From NCBI GenBank assembly GCA_035771175.1, contig CM069593.1:37057741-37121740 (forward strand): 64,000 nucleotides of DNA, given 5' to 3'. Under the pieces are notes generated by a model. The model did no database searches and was not told where the DNA came from. It saw nothing but the letters and a program-made list of their open reading frames with translations. Made by a program: the position numbers and the translations under genes. This stretch comes from Paratinospora sagittata. Lineage: Eukaryota > Streptophyta > Magnoliopsida > Ranunculales > Menispermaceae. How positions within the stretch are numbered: the stretch's first letter is position 1; the number at the start of each line of letters is the position of its first letter. Shown here one piece after another: positions 21,401-33,514 of the stretch.

Positions 21401-22677
21401 TCGTGTTTTTCTATAAATACCACACTTACTCATTTGAAGAGCAACTTTTGCAAAATACATGAACTTGTGCCTTTTTTCATCTTAGCATTTCTACAAGTCC
21501 AAAAAAGGTTTTTGAGTGATTTTAAACATCTTTCTAAGCAAAAGTTCACCTACATTTGGTTATTTGATTCATACTTCCGTATAATTCACCAAATCTTCCA
21601 AAATCTTGGAGAAACTTGTATGTTTTTCTTGAGCCATAGATCAAAACTTTTTTGAGTATTCTCTTCATATTTTGTTAAATCTTGATCATCTTTGAGCAAG
21701 GAATCTCTCAACCATCATCACACTTGAAGAATCTCTAAGCTTTATCTTTACCTAAATGGGGTAAAATTTCTATATCTAGATCCTTGTGATTTTGTTTAAG
21801 TAAATTAGTTTTTGTGCTTGTGTTATTATCTTGAAAACTGATTTTGTTTTGAATATAGTTTGTGAAACCCTATTTGATTTTCATATCATTTGATCTTTTT
21901 TAGTGGTTTCATAAACATCATGTGGTGTCAATTCATGTGCTAGACTTATACTATATTGAATCGATTTCATAAATCATCACTTGAGTAGGTTGATTCTTGA
22001 TTTTAATTATTTATACATTTAGAATCATCAAGTCTTGATCATCGTTGCATATTGATTCTTGTGTTTTAATCATATCATTGTAAGAATCAATATTTGGATA
22101 CATGTGCTTATTCAATTCTTGATTTCATATCATTTATGTTTGAATTGATTGCATGTATTTTAGAAAAGCTATTTCAACACTTCACATGATTTAAATCATT
22201 GTGGTTGGAATAGTGTTGTTTACTCATTCAAGATTGTATGCTTAATATTGTTGAGAGTGTTTTAGAACACTTATCTCTATCTTTTGTAATCTTGATGTAT
22301 TGTTGACGTGTTAGTCAATCGAGACTATACCATATACTTGTATGGCTCGTAACTACACCTGTAAGTTGGTTACAGTGAGGCTTTCTAGCCAAGCTCTTGT
22401 GTAGGCTAGTGTGTGGCTTTCTAACCAAGCCCTTGTGTTGGTTAGTGTAAACACCTTCTAGTCACCCCCGTAAGTTAACTAGCCAATAGTGTATTGAAAA
22501 ATCCTGATCGTGGTGATTGGGCAGTGGACATAGGTTCAAAGGGAATCGAACCACTCTAAATCATTGTGTCCATTTATTTTTCCTGCACTGATTTATTTTG
22601 ACTGTTACCTATTGCGCACTTTACCTGTTTAATTATTTTAACCAAAAGGTAACGTGAAAATCCGCCAAGTCCAATTC

Positions 22678-22678
<1 letters not shown>

Positions 22679-22709
<31 letters not shown>
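22679..22709 (+). repeat. C31 homopolymer
   Basis: Thirty-one consecutive C replace the short C run (6-8 C) that ends homologous LTRs (CAATTCACCCCCC). Either true expansion or a sequencing/assembly artefact. Confidence 0.9.
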
Positions 22710-22711
<2 letters not shown>

Positions 22712-22740
22712 TTGGACTATAATACTAGGCCAACAGTTGG

Positions 22741-23212
22741 TCGTTCCTGAGTAGCCTAAACCGAATGGTGGTGGGGAGAGGGATGGCTCATGTTGCCCAT
22801 TTCTTGGTATATCGATTGGGGTCCAGATGATGATGCTCCGTGGAGGCCACAGTACTGCAGTAAGGCTGAAATATCAGATTCATACCTGTTCATCCTCTAC
22901 TCCGTGGAGTCCATCCTTTTGGTGAGGTTAGTTTGATACGTGTTTATCCTCTTATCTAAATGATTAAGACAATGTGCTTCAATAAATTGTAATATAAAAT
23001 GAAGCAACCAATCCTGATCATGATAAAAATATATATAACAGTGCGCAGTAGAAACAATTGAGCATAATTTCATATAATTGAGACCAATCAAGTGCATACA
23101 AAAACATGTATATGTATATAAAAAGAAGCCTACAGATTTAAAAAAAAGTACATCAAAATACAAAACAAGAGAATACATCCAATATATTCATGCACAACAC
23201 AAAAAAAATGTA
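22741..23212. other. Anonymous segment, no gene supported
   Basis: 22741-22930 has higher GC and a repeated TCCGTGGAG word (near 22838 and 22900), but no open frame I recognise. The rest is AT-rich and leads into the 3' untranslated part of the minus-strand Sirevirus. CTCAGGGGGAGAGT on the minus strand (23212-23225) is polypurine-tract-like. Confidence 0.5.
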
Positions 23213-23292
23213 CTCTCCCCCTGAGTTTATGCTCTTTCTCTCTCTAAATATTCATCCTTTTTGAAAACATAAAAAAGGAGGGATCCTATAGT

Positions 23293-24983
23293 CTATGCAG
23301 TAGGGTCACCAAGTGAAGATGGAAGCATGGGAGTTGAAGCGCCTGCATCACTAATAGGGTCATCAACATCTTCATGATCAGATAAGACCATTGTCGATGT
23401 TGGAGAAAGTATCACCGGAGTGGTAGAGCCGGATACCGATACATTAACTGTCGGTGTAGATGGATGATCATCAAGTCTGACTGTTGGTGGATCCACTGAG
23501 GTGGAGGGATGAGTGTCAGGAAGATTTGCTAAAGTGGGTGAAGATGGATGCATTAGAGCAAGAAGATCTGCTACTGGATCGACTGAAGTAGGAGGTGGAT
23601 TTGCTGAAAAGGTGGCTGCTGCTGGAGAAGGTGAAACAATGTCTGCTGGGGGAATAGAAGTATCCTCTGCTGCAGGAACTGAAATGTTGACTGGATGGTC
23701 TGCCTATGGAGGAATCGATGAAGTAGGGTGGTGGGAAGGTCCGGCTTGGTCACCATGACTGAAGAAATCCTCATGAATAAACAAGAACTCTCGTCTAGTA
23801 GACCTCTCTCTCATAATGCTAACAGACTCCTCTACAGATTGCACCCTGCGATCAGTAGCCTCAATGTTGCGATGGACCTCAGATAAAAAATCATGCATGA
23901 ATTGCAACATATCACCAATGATAGATGGAAGATCAGATGATCGAACTCTCTGCTGGGTGGCCGGTGGTGGATCGTAAAAGGTAGAAGCCTGGTGAGGGTC
24001 AACTCTGGCACGAGCTTGAGCTGGAACATGTGCCTCTGCCTACTCCATATGATTTGGTTTGAGTGGAATCCCTCCTATCCTCAGTATGTTCTTCTCAACT
24101 GGATCGGTAGGTAAGGGGCGGAGGTATCTAGATCCCTCTCATGAGCGAGGTACGAGGTATGAACCCATCTCTGAATATGTCGCAACCATCTATATCCTAG
24201 TGATTGGCTAATAAACTTGACAATCGAATTCCTCTAAGTCGAAATGATTACAGAGGTAAATAGGGAAAGGTCAATCTCGACTCAAATGGCAAGTCGGGTG
24301 ATTACAACTCCATACGGTCGAATGAGAATTAAATCTAGGCAAAATAGCTTGAGTGATAATGTTATGATGTACCTTATACTCTAGAGAAAAGATATTGTGT
24401 GAGATGCGCCGCCCTATAGTGACCAGACGACTATATCCATCTATGCTAAACTAATCATCAACGAAACTAGGAGTCGGGTGAGTGGATGAGAGCCCAAATA
24501 TCTCCTCGAAAACTCCTGGTGAGATATGAATCTCTGTCTCGAATATGGTTGTGGTGTATGAAAGAGGAACCTTGGGATTGTGACCAAGTCCTGAGTAGAA
24601 TAATCATACTAGGTTTAGATATATCATAGCACTGAAAGACGGAAAACTATCCCACCCAAGCTCTCGTAAATGGGACGGACAGGAAGCTCAATGAGCTGTA
24701 GATCATTGAAATCGTCGCCAATGCTCGAAGAGATACGTTGGGTGGAAAAGTGTTTGGCCACGGGCTTTAAAGTCGGAGGCCTAGAACTAGGAGGAGTGGT
24801 CTGCGGAGCTAATTCAGGATCCGCAGATGGTGAACCCAGTGGAGAAGGTGTGGCGGAGGGTGATCGAGTGGTCGGAGGTGCAACTATGGCTCACTAGAAA
24901 GGTCTGGTAGGAGTGGGGTTGGAAGACTCTCTGTGCTCGAGTCTCCGTTTGCCAGAATTAGAAGTTCCTCTTGTTTTGGCCAT
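23293..24983 (-). pseudogene. Sirevirus env-like / plant transposon ORF, decayed
   Basis: Reading on the minus strand from an ATG at 24983, pieces of one long ORF can be followed through several stops and frame changes. It has a basic Arg/Lys/Ser-rich N-terminus (KTRGTSNSGKRRLEHRESS) and a middle with LRIGGIPLKPN and SSDLPSIIGDMLQFMHDF. A helical stretch (SEVHRNIEATDRRVQSVEES) follows, then a Pro/Ser/Thr-rich tail ending near 23293. Position and composition match the ORF that Sireviruses carry between RNase H and the 3' LTR, often called env-like; its function is unknown and envelope activity is unproven. The pol that should precede it is missing; gag is at 28380-29823. Confidence 0.6.
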
Positions 24984-25430
24984 TTTGTCAAACACTTGAA
25001 GTGTAAAGTGTTTGAGCTATAGGTTTTGAGATTAAATGGGCACTAAATTGGACACGAGAGGAGGTGAAACGAAGGTAGGATGCAAAGAGGGTACAAGGAC
25101 GAGAAAATTGAGTATGAGAACGCGTAAAATGGATGAGAAATGAAGATTTTGCGGGAGATTGAAAAATGAAATAAAGGTAGGTTTTTTATGCACAAAATCA
25201 TCAAATTGATCAAATCTTGGAGTGAAAATGGTGTAAGAACGATGAATTTTCGCTTGAGAATGCTAGGAAAACACTTTGGGATCAAGAAATTTGCTAGAAA
25301 CGAGGTTTGGACGAAGAGGAATTTGGTGAAAACGTAATAAGAATGCGTTTCAAATAGATTAAGTGGCTCTCGGGTTTCTAGTTTTAATGCAAACTAGAGA
25401 CAGAGAAACGCGTTTCTTGATAGAAGCACG

Positions 25431-27136
25431 CGTTGACCCAAATGTTCAAGAGAAGGGTGAATTGGGTGACTTCGCAGGTTATATAACTCAATAAAAATGA
25501 CAATGTTCAGTATAAACAAGTTGCAGCAAGTATTAAGTAATAACTGAAAGTAAATAGAACACACAAGATTTATAGTGGTTCGGCTCTCGTCTACCTTCAC
25601 TACCTAATCTCCCCGACTAGGATTTTTTTTCAAACTTCACTAATCAATCCTCTTCATAGGTGAACATAAAACCTTTACAGTGTCTGAACTTACGAGTGTG
25701 AGACAACCGTTACACCTTGAGCAAACTAGCTCAAAACCGCAGTGACACATTGTCACTTCACAAATCAAATACAAGATAAGGGTTTGATTCTCTTACCATG
25801 AATCGAAGAAATACTTACAGAGCAATTGATGAATCTCAGTTAATCATAGTTTCAACAATGACTAGAAGTTTGAATCTAGGTTGAAAGAGTCTAGGTTACT
25901 TTCTCCTCTTTTCTTTCGTAGGATTTTGAAAGATATGCAAGTATGAACAGTGAATCCAAAAGGAATTTGAAATCGAAATATCAGAGTAATAGTTCAAAAA
26001 CGTTGTATTGTTGTATCAGAATAATATCAAAGTGAAATAAATGAATAACATTCAAAGAGTTTTGGCGCAAAAGATTTTTTACTTGTTCTCTGTTTTTCAA
26101 CGGGTCAACAATCATGGAATATACAGAGAATGTTTGGATTTCTGTTTTTCAACGGGTCAACAATCATTGAATATACAGAGAATGTTTGGATTTTCAATCT
26201 CCCAAAAATTTTGCGTTTTGATTTCAAAATTTAAATCAAACGGTCAAAGACTTTCACTGAAATGGAGCAAACAATAACGTTGAAGAAGTTCTAAAATCTT
26301 TGTGCATACATGAAAGTAGAAATAATCAGAACAGTGCACAGTGCAGACAGACTTTTCAGACTTTTTGAATTTTCTAACAATGTTGCATTAGCGTCCTGAA
26401 ATGAACTATTCCGAAAATTCGAATTTTCATGGACTTGCTCAGGGAGGGCGCTAATATCGCATCAACATCCTAATGAGCATGCTTTCCAAAAACCCAGAAT
26501 TTCAAGGAGGGCGCTACTTGCGCATCAGTGTCTTGACAGACGACTTTTAGTTTCTCAGGTTTGTTTGAGGAGGGCGCTACTAGAGTATTAGCGTCCTGCT
26601 TTGAACGATGTAAACTCAAACCCAAAAACTATCAGCGTCTTGATGGTCCATCAACATCCCGCAGTGTTGGCTCGATATTAAGTGACTAGCCACTGCATTA
26701 GTGTCTTGATTGGCCATCAACATTCTAAAAGACACTAACTTTGATTTTTCTAGTTTTTTGCAATTTTTGGATCAAATCAATCATTTAGAAAAAAACATTC
26801 AAATAGTTTGAAATTCATTCGAAAAAATTTTGAATCAAATAAATCAAAAATATTTTCTCTTAACTCATGAACATGCTTATGGGATGAATGATTTTGCTGA
26901 ATGTGTGCTAAGTGAGATTCTACAAGCCTAAATCATTCTATATCATCTAAAACTAGTATCAACAGTTTGAATCAACATAGTCTTCAACACGATCACGATC
27001 ATTCTTCTTTTGAGATTCTTCATTGATCTTCTTCATGCATCATCACATATCATATATATATATATATATAGGAATGTGGTTTGTAATCATCAAAATATCT
27101 TATTTTTCATGGGTCATGAGGGTTATTATGATAACA
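25431..27136 (-). repeat. Copia LTR, minus strand, nested in the Sirevirus upstream of its env-like ORF
   Basis: The left end CGTTGACCC (TGTTGACCC expected) is followed by GTGAATTGGGTGAC. Inside are TTATAGTGGTTCGGCTCTCG, CACTACCTAATCTCC and a GCGTCCT array at 26385-26735. The right end ATTATGATAACA (27136) parallels the end of the LTR at 57721-59673. Both flanks (25330-25430, 27150-27270) carry AAACGCGTTTC-type words, so the LTR landed in that array. The flanking 5-mers GCACG and ACATG differ at two positions, so a TSD is only suggestive. Confidence 0.65.
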
Positions 27137-27139
27137 ACA

Positions 27140-28379
27140 TGCTTATGCTATTCTTTAAGCAAACGCGCTTCTATGAGGAAGTGTGTTTCTGCTAGAACAT
27201 AGCAGAAACTCCGAAAAGGAGCAAAGAAATGCGCTGCTTCAGACAGAAACACGTTTCCTGGCCTAATTTCTAGGAAATTTCAGATTTTTTTGTTTTTAAT
27301 TTTGATTTTCACCAATGATGATTAATTATTGTAAACACCATTTCCATCATGAAAGGTCATGAATTTGACACCTCATGCCAAATTCATGTTACACGTGCAA
27401 ATTTCTTCAACTTTTATAATTTTGAGTTCATCCCAACATTTGAACTGTGTATGAAATAATAGGTATCATATGAAATCAATTAAAAAATAATTTATATAGA
27501 GCATGATTTCAGTTGAATTGATACCAACAAGTTTCTAGTTTATGAGGATGTTAATAAGATTGTAATTTTGAAGCTTATCCTCTTTTCTTGATATTTGACT
27601 CATTAATGATTATCAAAGATTTTATTCCTTATAAATCAAATCATTATTATTATCAAATTTTTGAACATTATGAAGATTTCCCTATGATATGATACCACTT
27701 GTTGAATTTGATTTAGGCACAATCTTATTCAATCTAGTCTTTTTCATATGATCTATCCTTCTCTTCCAAAGACTATTAGATTTATCAGAGATTTGAAGAT
27801 TAAGAAATATTAATTGAGATATACAACAATCAAGGTCAATTCTCTCCTAATTATCATTACAGGCATGATATCATCAATAATCACTCAATGTAGTAACAAT
27901 TTAAGCTCATAGAGCCATATCATCATTAGTCATACTTATCATTCTCTCCCATGACACAATCATCCCATTTTAATAAAACAATAATTGCATATGATGATTT
28001 GTCGTTAATCTTATTTTTGTGTGAAATCACATGAATCCAAGTACATGAGCAATTTGATTCACACATTATTTTATGACACATGCAATTTTCAGGAAATTTG
28101 TTTAAATACAATCGCACATGGTTAAACATGATAATTCTCATTATTCATAAACTTATGCAAAGAATTTAATCATCATTAAAGCATTTTAAGATCGTAAATA
28201 CAAGCATATTGATCACGCAAAATAATATAGACACCTTGATCATGGAATTAAAAAAAAAATTGCAATCATGAGTATTTGATCATGCAAGCATCCTAATATC
28301 ATGGTCAATGATTTTTGCTTCAAACTAAAGACATGTTTTTTGTAACATAATTAGATTTATGCTCAAAAAGACATGTTTC
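27140..28379. other. AT-rich region without recognisable genes
   Basis: The first about 130 bp continue the AACGCG/AAACGCGCTTC array of the host Sirevirus (TAAGCAAACGCGCTTCTATG, AGAAACACGTTTCCTGG). The remainder is AT-rich with TTGATTT and ATCATTATT words and no supported coding frame. It occupies the place where pol of the minus-strand element should be. Confidence 0.5.
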
Positions 28380-29823
28380 AGGCCTTTCTTAAAATATAAG
28401 AAATAAAGAAGAAAGATTGGAAGATTTTACCAATACGCCGCCGCCAAGCTAAGCCTTCTTCTATAGTTGACTCCGAGGGAGACAACCTTCGTGGTTCAAG
28501 CTCCAAGAAAATAATTTGAATTGAAAACTTTGAGCTACGGCCAAAATGAGAAGCCAATACACCATCAGGGAACCAATTTACACTACATAGAACACTTTTG
28601 ATCTTGGTACCCAAATAGCTTTAGGTCCGACAAGGTTAGCATAATTCAAAATAGTTTTATCTACTCATGCTAGTTTTCCTTTCTTTTTGAACTTAAGTGC
28701 ACATCTAGCAATGGTATGACCTTGCTTATTACAAAAGTGACATCTAGGTCTTTTGGTCAAAAGATGATCATAACTCTTTTGTTTGGCTCCTTGGGTATAA
28801 CCTAAATCGGCTTTGTCACCGTTGTGCTCCTAACATCATGTCAAACAACTTTTGGCCGTTTGTGAACTTTCTAACTACATTGGTTAGGTCATCTACACTT
28901 TTTTTGAGTGTGTCTCTCTCTTCTTTAAGTGTATCATGTTATTCAATCACTTCAAGTACAATCACAAGGCTCTTTATGAGTTTGGTGTTCTTTTTAATCT
29001 ACTTATCTAATAGAGACTTAGCACGCTCAAAATCAGATTCATCATGCAAATTATCACACTTGAAAGAGTTTAGAGATGAATCTTTTACCTCTGAATTCAT
29101 TGTTAGGCAAATTACCGATTTTGCTTCACTATGATCCATTTCACTTTCACTAGAGCTAGAATTGTCCCATGTTTTCTTCAACATTTTCTTAACTCTCTTT
29201 CTTTTCCCTTTGTGAAACTTAGCATCTAGGCTCAATTCTTCTTCATCGGTTGACTCACTTTCCGATGAGAATTCAATCTCTACATTAGCATATAATACTA
29301 AGATCTTGTTGTCATCTTCATCCATAGGTGTGATATCTTCATCTTCATTTGACTCTATTTCCATTTGCGCATATTGATCACACGAACCACTTTCTTCAAT
29401 TTTGTCATCACCTTTGATTTTCTCACATTTAGTGACTTCTTCTTGATTTGATTCATCATATGTCACTTCGAGCTTGTTCCAAATGTCTTTAGTTGTCACA
29501 CACGAACGAACTCGGTTGAGTTCATTTGTAGATAAACTACAAAACAAAATGTCGATAGCTTGATATTTTAATTGTTCATATCTCCTTTCACTTGAAGTCC
29601 ATTCTTTTCGTTCTTTGACTATTTTAACTCCATTTTCCACTCTTGCGGGAAGTTCATATCCATCCTCAATTATATTCCATAAATCTCCATCTTGAGCTCG
29701 TAGGAAAAAGTTCATTCTTGTTCTCCAAAGCATATAGTGATCTCCTTCAAACAATGGAGGTCGCCATGTAGTCGTACATGTTGATGTAGCTACTTTCACC
29801 CAGTTTTGTTTTGATGATTGCAA
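28380..29823 (-). pseudogene. gag: Sirevirus gag, minus strand, broken
   Basis: Structural Gag of a copia element. The best-preserved part is an open frame from 29823 to 28999: RPPLFEGDHYMLWRTRMNFF near the start is the standard opening of copia Gag (UBN2-type). It continues with ATTKDIWNKLEVTY-like sequence (here CVTTKDIWNKLEVTYDES) and an acidic Ser/Glu-rich middle. Below 28999 the homology runs on in broken frames to a Cys-His knuckle remnant and the WVPRSKV-type segment that normally precedes the protease. The 5' side is cut by the plus-strand LTR at about 29779, so LTR and primer site are missing. Belongs with the env-like pseudogene at 23293-24983. Confidence 0.75.
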
Positions 29824-31740
29824 ACAACATACCTGTGATATCTAATCTCTTTGACGTAGTTGTTTTAGTGTTAACTAGATATATCTAATGGATTCAACTT
29901 CATTGTCAAAGCATATGGAAGGAACAACACCTGACAAAGATTTAAGAGCTTCATAGTTGTATTTGTTTATTAGAATCTTAGTGTTGTACAGTAACATTTA
30001 CTTGTTCCAACCACACATGATTTGCATCTTTTTAATATCATTCATATAGTTTATTATTACCGTGCATGCACACATATTAGTTTAATAATTATGTTATTAC
30101 TTAGTCATAACTGTCTATCATACATATATTGATCAGTGTTTAACATTCATTCATGTTGTCAACTTTGCATGGTTTTATCGTTTCACGTGTATTGCACTTA
30201 TTGTTTTAATTATTGGTTTAATCGATCGAATCACTCGTGTTTAACCGTAACTATACCTTAATTGTGTGAAAAATGTTTTAAAATATATTTGACAATGTCC
30301 TAAACCTATAATGATAAAAAATTGAGTTTCTTTCACTTGTCAGTGAAAGAACTCACTCCTATAGTGAGGAACGTGCTCATGAGCTTTTTTCCGAGACTAT
30401 GTGATTCTCATCAGGGTTTAAGGAATGCGCTCCTTGTAAGAAGAATGCAATCCTATGGCTTTTCCCGAGACTCAAAACTTTTCAAATCGGGGAAAAAGAA
30501 CGCGCTCCTTCAAGAAGGAACAAGCTCCTGTTGCCAAGGACAAAATAGAAAAAATTTAAGAGTAAGTGGTTCTTGTTGAAGGAACTCGTTCCTATGCCCA
30601 ACGAACATATTGAGGAACGTGCTCCTTAATTGAAGGGTAAAATTTTTAAGATTTCAAACCAGAAACGCGCTCCTGTGTTAAGGAACGCGTTCCTGTGCCT
30701 TGGTGTGGTGTTTATCTATAAATACATTTTGGAGCTTCAACCTTATCTAGTGGGGTATACATTTCTACAATTATATTCTTGTGATTTTGGTTTATGCAAA
30801 TCAGTTTTGTGTTTAGATTATCATCTTTAAAACTGATTTTGTATTGATTTTGTTTGTGAAACTCTATCTTGATCTTTATAACAAAATAACTTATTTAGTG
30901 GTTTCATAAATAGTTTGAGATATCGATTCATGTGCTAACATCATATTATATTAAATTGAAGTTTTTGATCATACTTGATTTATTTGATTCTTGATCTTAA
31001 TCACATATTCATTTAGAATCATCAAGTTTTGATCACCATGATACATTGATTGTCGAGCTTTAAACTTATCGTTGTTTAGAATCAATATCTTGATAGTTGT
31101 GCATATTCGATTCACTTTTTTACATCACATATATTTGAATCGATTGCATTTGAGAAAAACCTATTTCAACACTTTGCATTATTTAGAATAATAGTGGTTG
31201 GAATAGTATTGTTGACTCTTTTAAGATTGTAAGTTTATATTGTTGAGAGTGTTGTTGTACACTTCTTTATATCTTTTGTAATATTGATGTATTGTTGATT
31301 TGGTTAAGTCAACCGGGATATTACCATTATTTGTACGAAACGTAGCCACGCCCGTAACTAGGTTACAAGTTGTGGCTTTCTAGCCAAGCCCTAGTGTAGG
31401 CTAGTTTATGGCTTTCTAACCATGCCCTGGTGTAGGTTAGTAGTTGTGGCTTTTCTAATCAAGCCCTTATGTCAGTTAGAGTGTAAAAGGTTGCTAATCA
31501 CGCTCGTAAGTCCTGATAGTGTATTGGAAAATCCTGATCGTGGTGATTGGGTAGTGGATGTAGGTTCAAGGGAAACCGAACCACTCTAAATTCTTTGTGT
31601 TCATTTATTTTCCTGCATTTAGTATTTGGATTGTTACCTACTGCGCACATTACTTTTTTAATTAAAATATCCGAAAGGTAATGCAAAAATTTGCTAAATC
31701 CAATCCATCCCCCCTTTTGGACTATAATACTGGGACAACA
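29779..31740 (+). repeat. Copia 5' LTR, same family as 20511-22735
   Basis: Shares GTTTTGATGATTGCAAACAA, GCTTTCTAGCCAAGCCC and the end TATAATACTGGGACAACA with the solo LTR at 20511-22735. The C run near its end is only six long. The start near 29779 (TGTTGATG) is approximate because the adjoining gag sequence is similar AT-rich text. An AACGCG motif array (30335-30705) precedes TATCTATAAATAC at about 30714. Confidence 0.8.
30335..30705 (+). repeat. GGAACGCGTTCCT palindromic motif array
   Basis: Variants include AGGAACGTGCTCATG, AGAACGCGCTCCT, AGAAACGCGCTCCTG and the perfect palindrome AGGAACGCGTTCCT. Located in U3 immediately before a TATA-like box. Confidence 0.85.
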
Positions 31741-32190
31741 AGTGGTATCAGAACCCGTTTTTGCACTCAAAGTTATCTAACAATTTCTTTGAGTAAATGG
31801 CAGGAATTAGTTCTAATGATTCTTCTAAGGTTACACACGATGAAAGGAACTCTCTGAATTGTCCTCCATTGTTTAAGGGTGATAGCTACTTGCACTAGGA
31901 AACAAGGACGAGATACTTCATGAGGTCATATGACTCCGATATTTGGGACACTGTCAGAAATGGATATAATGCTCCCACAAAGATTGAAAATGGAGTAATT
32001 ATGCTAAAGGAAAGAATGAATGGCTACCTGAAGAAAAGAAGGTAGAACAATTGAATAAAGCCATAAACATGCTTTTCTGTAGCCTCTCCATCAATGAGTT
32101 TAACAAAGCTAGTGCCTGCGACACTACTAAAGAGAATTGGGATAAACTGGAAGTAACTCATGGAAATACAGGATGAATCATATGAAACCT
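31741..32190 (+). pseudogene. gag: Primer site and start of a copia gag, truncated
   Basis: AGTGGTATCAGAACCCG follows the LTR end and matches the initiator-Met tRNA primer site. The gag reading frame starts at ATG 31797. It contains CPPLFKGDSY, the copia Gag opening, then ETRTRYFMRSYDSDIWD with a stop in between, and a shifted frame with CSLSINEFNKASACDTTKE. It ends near 32190, where the sequence jumps into a second copy of the LTR (GAATCGATTGCATTTGAG). Only about 130 codons of gag remain, so this is a 5' stub whose interior was deleted. Confidence 0.75.
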
Positions 32191-33514
32191 TCAGAATCAG
32201 TTGAATCGATTGCATTTGAGAAAAACCTATTTAAGCACTTTGCATCATTTAGAATCATAGTGCTTGGAATAGTATTGTTGACTCTTTCAAGATTGTAAGC
32301 TTATATTGTTGAGAGTGTTGTTGTACACTTCTCTATATCTTTTGTAATCTTAATGTATTTTTGACTTGGTTAAGTCAACCTAGATATTACCATTATTTGT
32401 ACGGCATGTAACCACTCCCGTAAGTGGGTTACAAGTTGTGACTTTCTAGCCAAACCCTAGTGTAGGCTAGTTGTTGGCTTTCTAACCTAGCCCTGGTGTA
32501 GGTTAGTGGTTGTGCCTTTTCTAACCAAGCCAAAAAGGCATGAAGATAAATTTGGAAATCAAAACAAAAAAGCCATAGAAAATTGGCTACGTCCATAAGA
32601 GAGTGGTGGAAACAGTGCAAAAATTCAGCAACTGGGCGCCGCGCCGCCGGGCTTCGTCAAGTTTTGGAAAGTTTCCAGTTTTGCGTATTTCGGCCATAAC
32701 TTCCTTAATTCAACTCCGAATTGGACGTGGTTTGTCTCTACGGACTTGTGATTATAAATAGAACATTATGAAGAAGAAAGGAGGACGAAAATTGGGGGAG
32801 AAAATATAATGAAGAGCAAGGAAGACGGGTAGGGTTTAAAGCGAAGAGGAGCAAGATTGAAGATCATTAAGGAATCTCCAACATTTCCCCTTCCTTCTAC
32901 TTGGTTTTTCTGGTTTTAGATTCATGTTCATCATATTATTTCATGATTTCATGTCTTTATTCGGGAACTAAATCCTCTCTCTAGAGGTGTAGATTGATCC
33001 GAACTTGATACTATGCTGTAGGTTTTATTGTTTGAGTATTGTTAATGAAGTTTTCTATTTTATTTATATTTTTTCGAGTTTAATGCTTTTGATCCCTTGG
33101 CCATGGATTAGATGATTATAGACTTGAGGTAGATGCTCCAAAAGAGGGTACCTTGGGTTGGAACAAGGAAAATATAACTTAGACTATCGTGAGACTCAAA
33201 AGAAGATCGAGAACCTTTGAAGTCGTTAAAAGGAAATCACGGAACTTAATGAGTTATTATCATCTTAGGTTTTCATCGAAAGAGTAAAGCCAAGATGATA
33301 ATAATACGCTCTAATTGGTGCTCCAAAAGAGGGAATTAGAAATGCTAGAATTTCCCACTTATAAACGAAAAAATTGATTTAATGATAAATATATATATAT
33401 GAAGGCATAGTCGAGAGTAAGGTGACATTGAACCTCTAGACCATTTTATCTCTGATTTTCTATCTATTTCTATTGCATTGCTTTAATTTACTTTCTAGTT
33501 ATTTACTTGTTTAT

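Larger units (their letters stand above)
20511..22735 (+). mobile_element. Copia solo LTR (2225 bp), TSD GTTGG
   Basis: Exact GTTGG duplications at 20506-20510 and 22736-22740 flank TGTTGACTTAAG at the start and CTAGGCCAACA at the end. It is homologous to the LTR at 29779-31740, which is followed by a primer site and gag, so this is a Sirevirus-type copia LTR. It carries an AACGCGCTCCT array (21118-21400), a TATA-like CTATAAATACC near 21412 and a C31 homopolymer before the end. No internal coding sequence. Confidence 0.92.
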
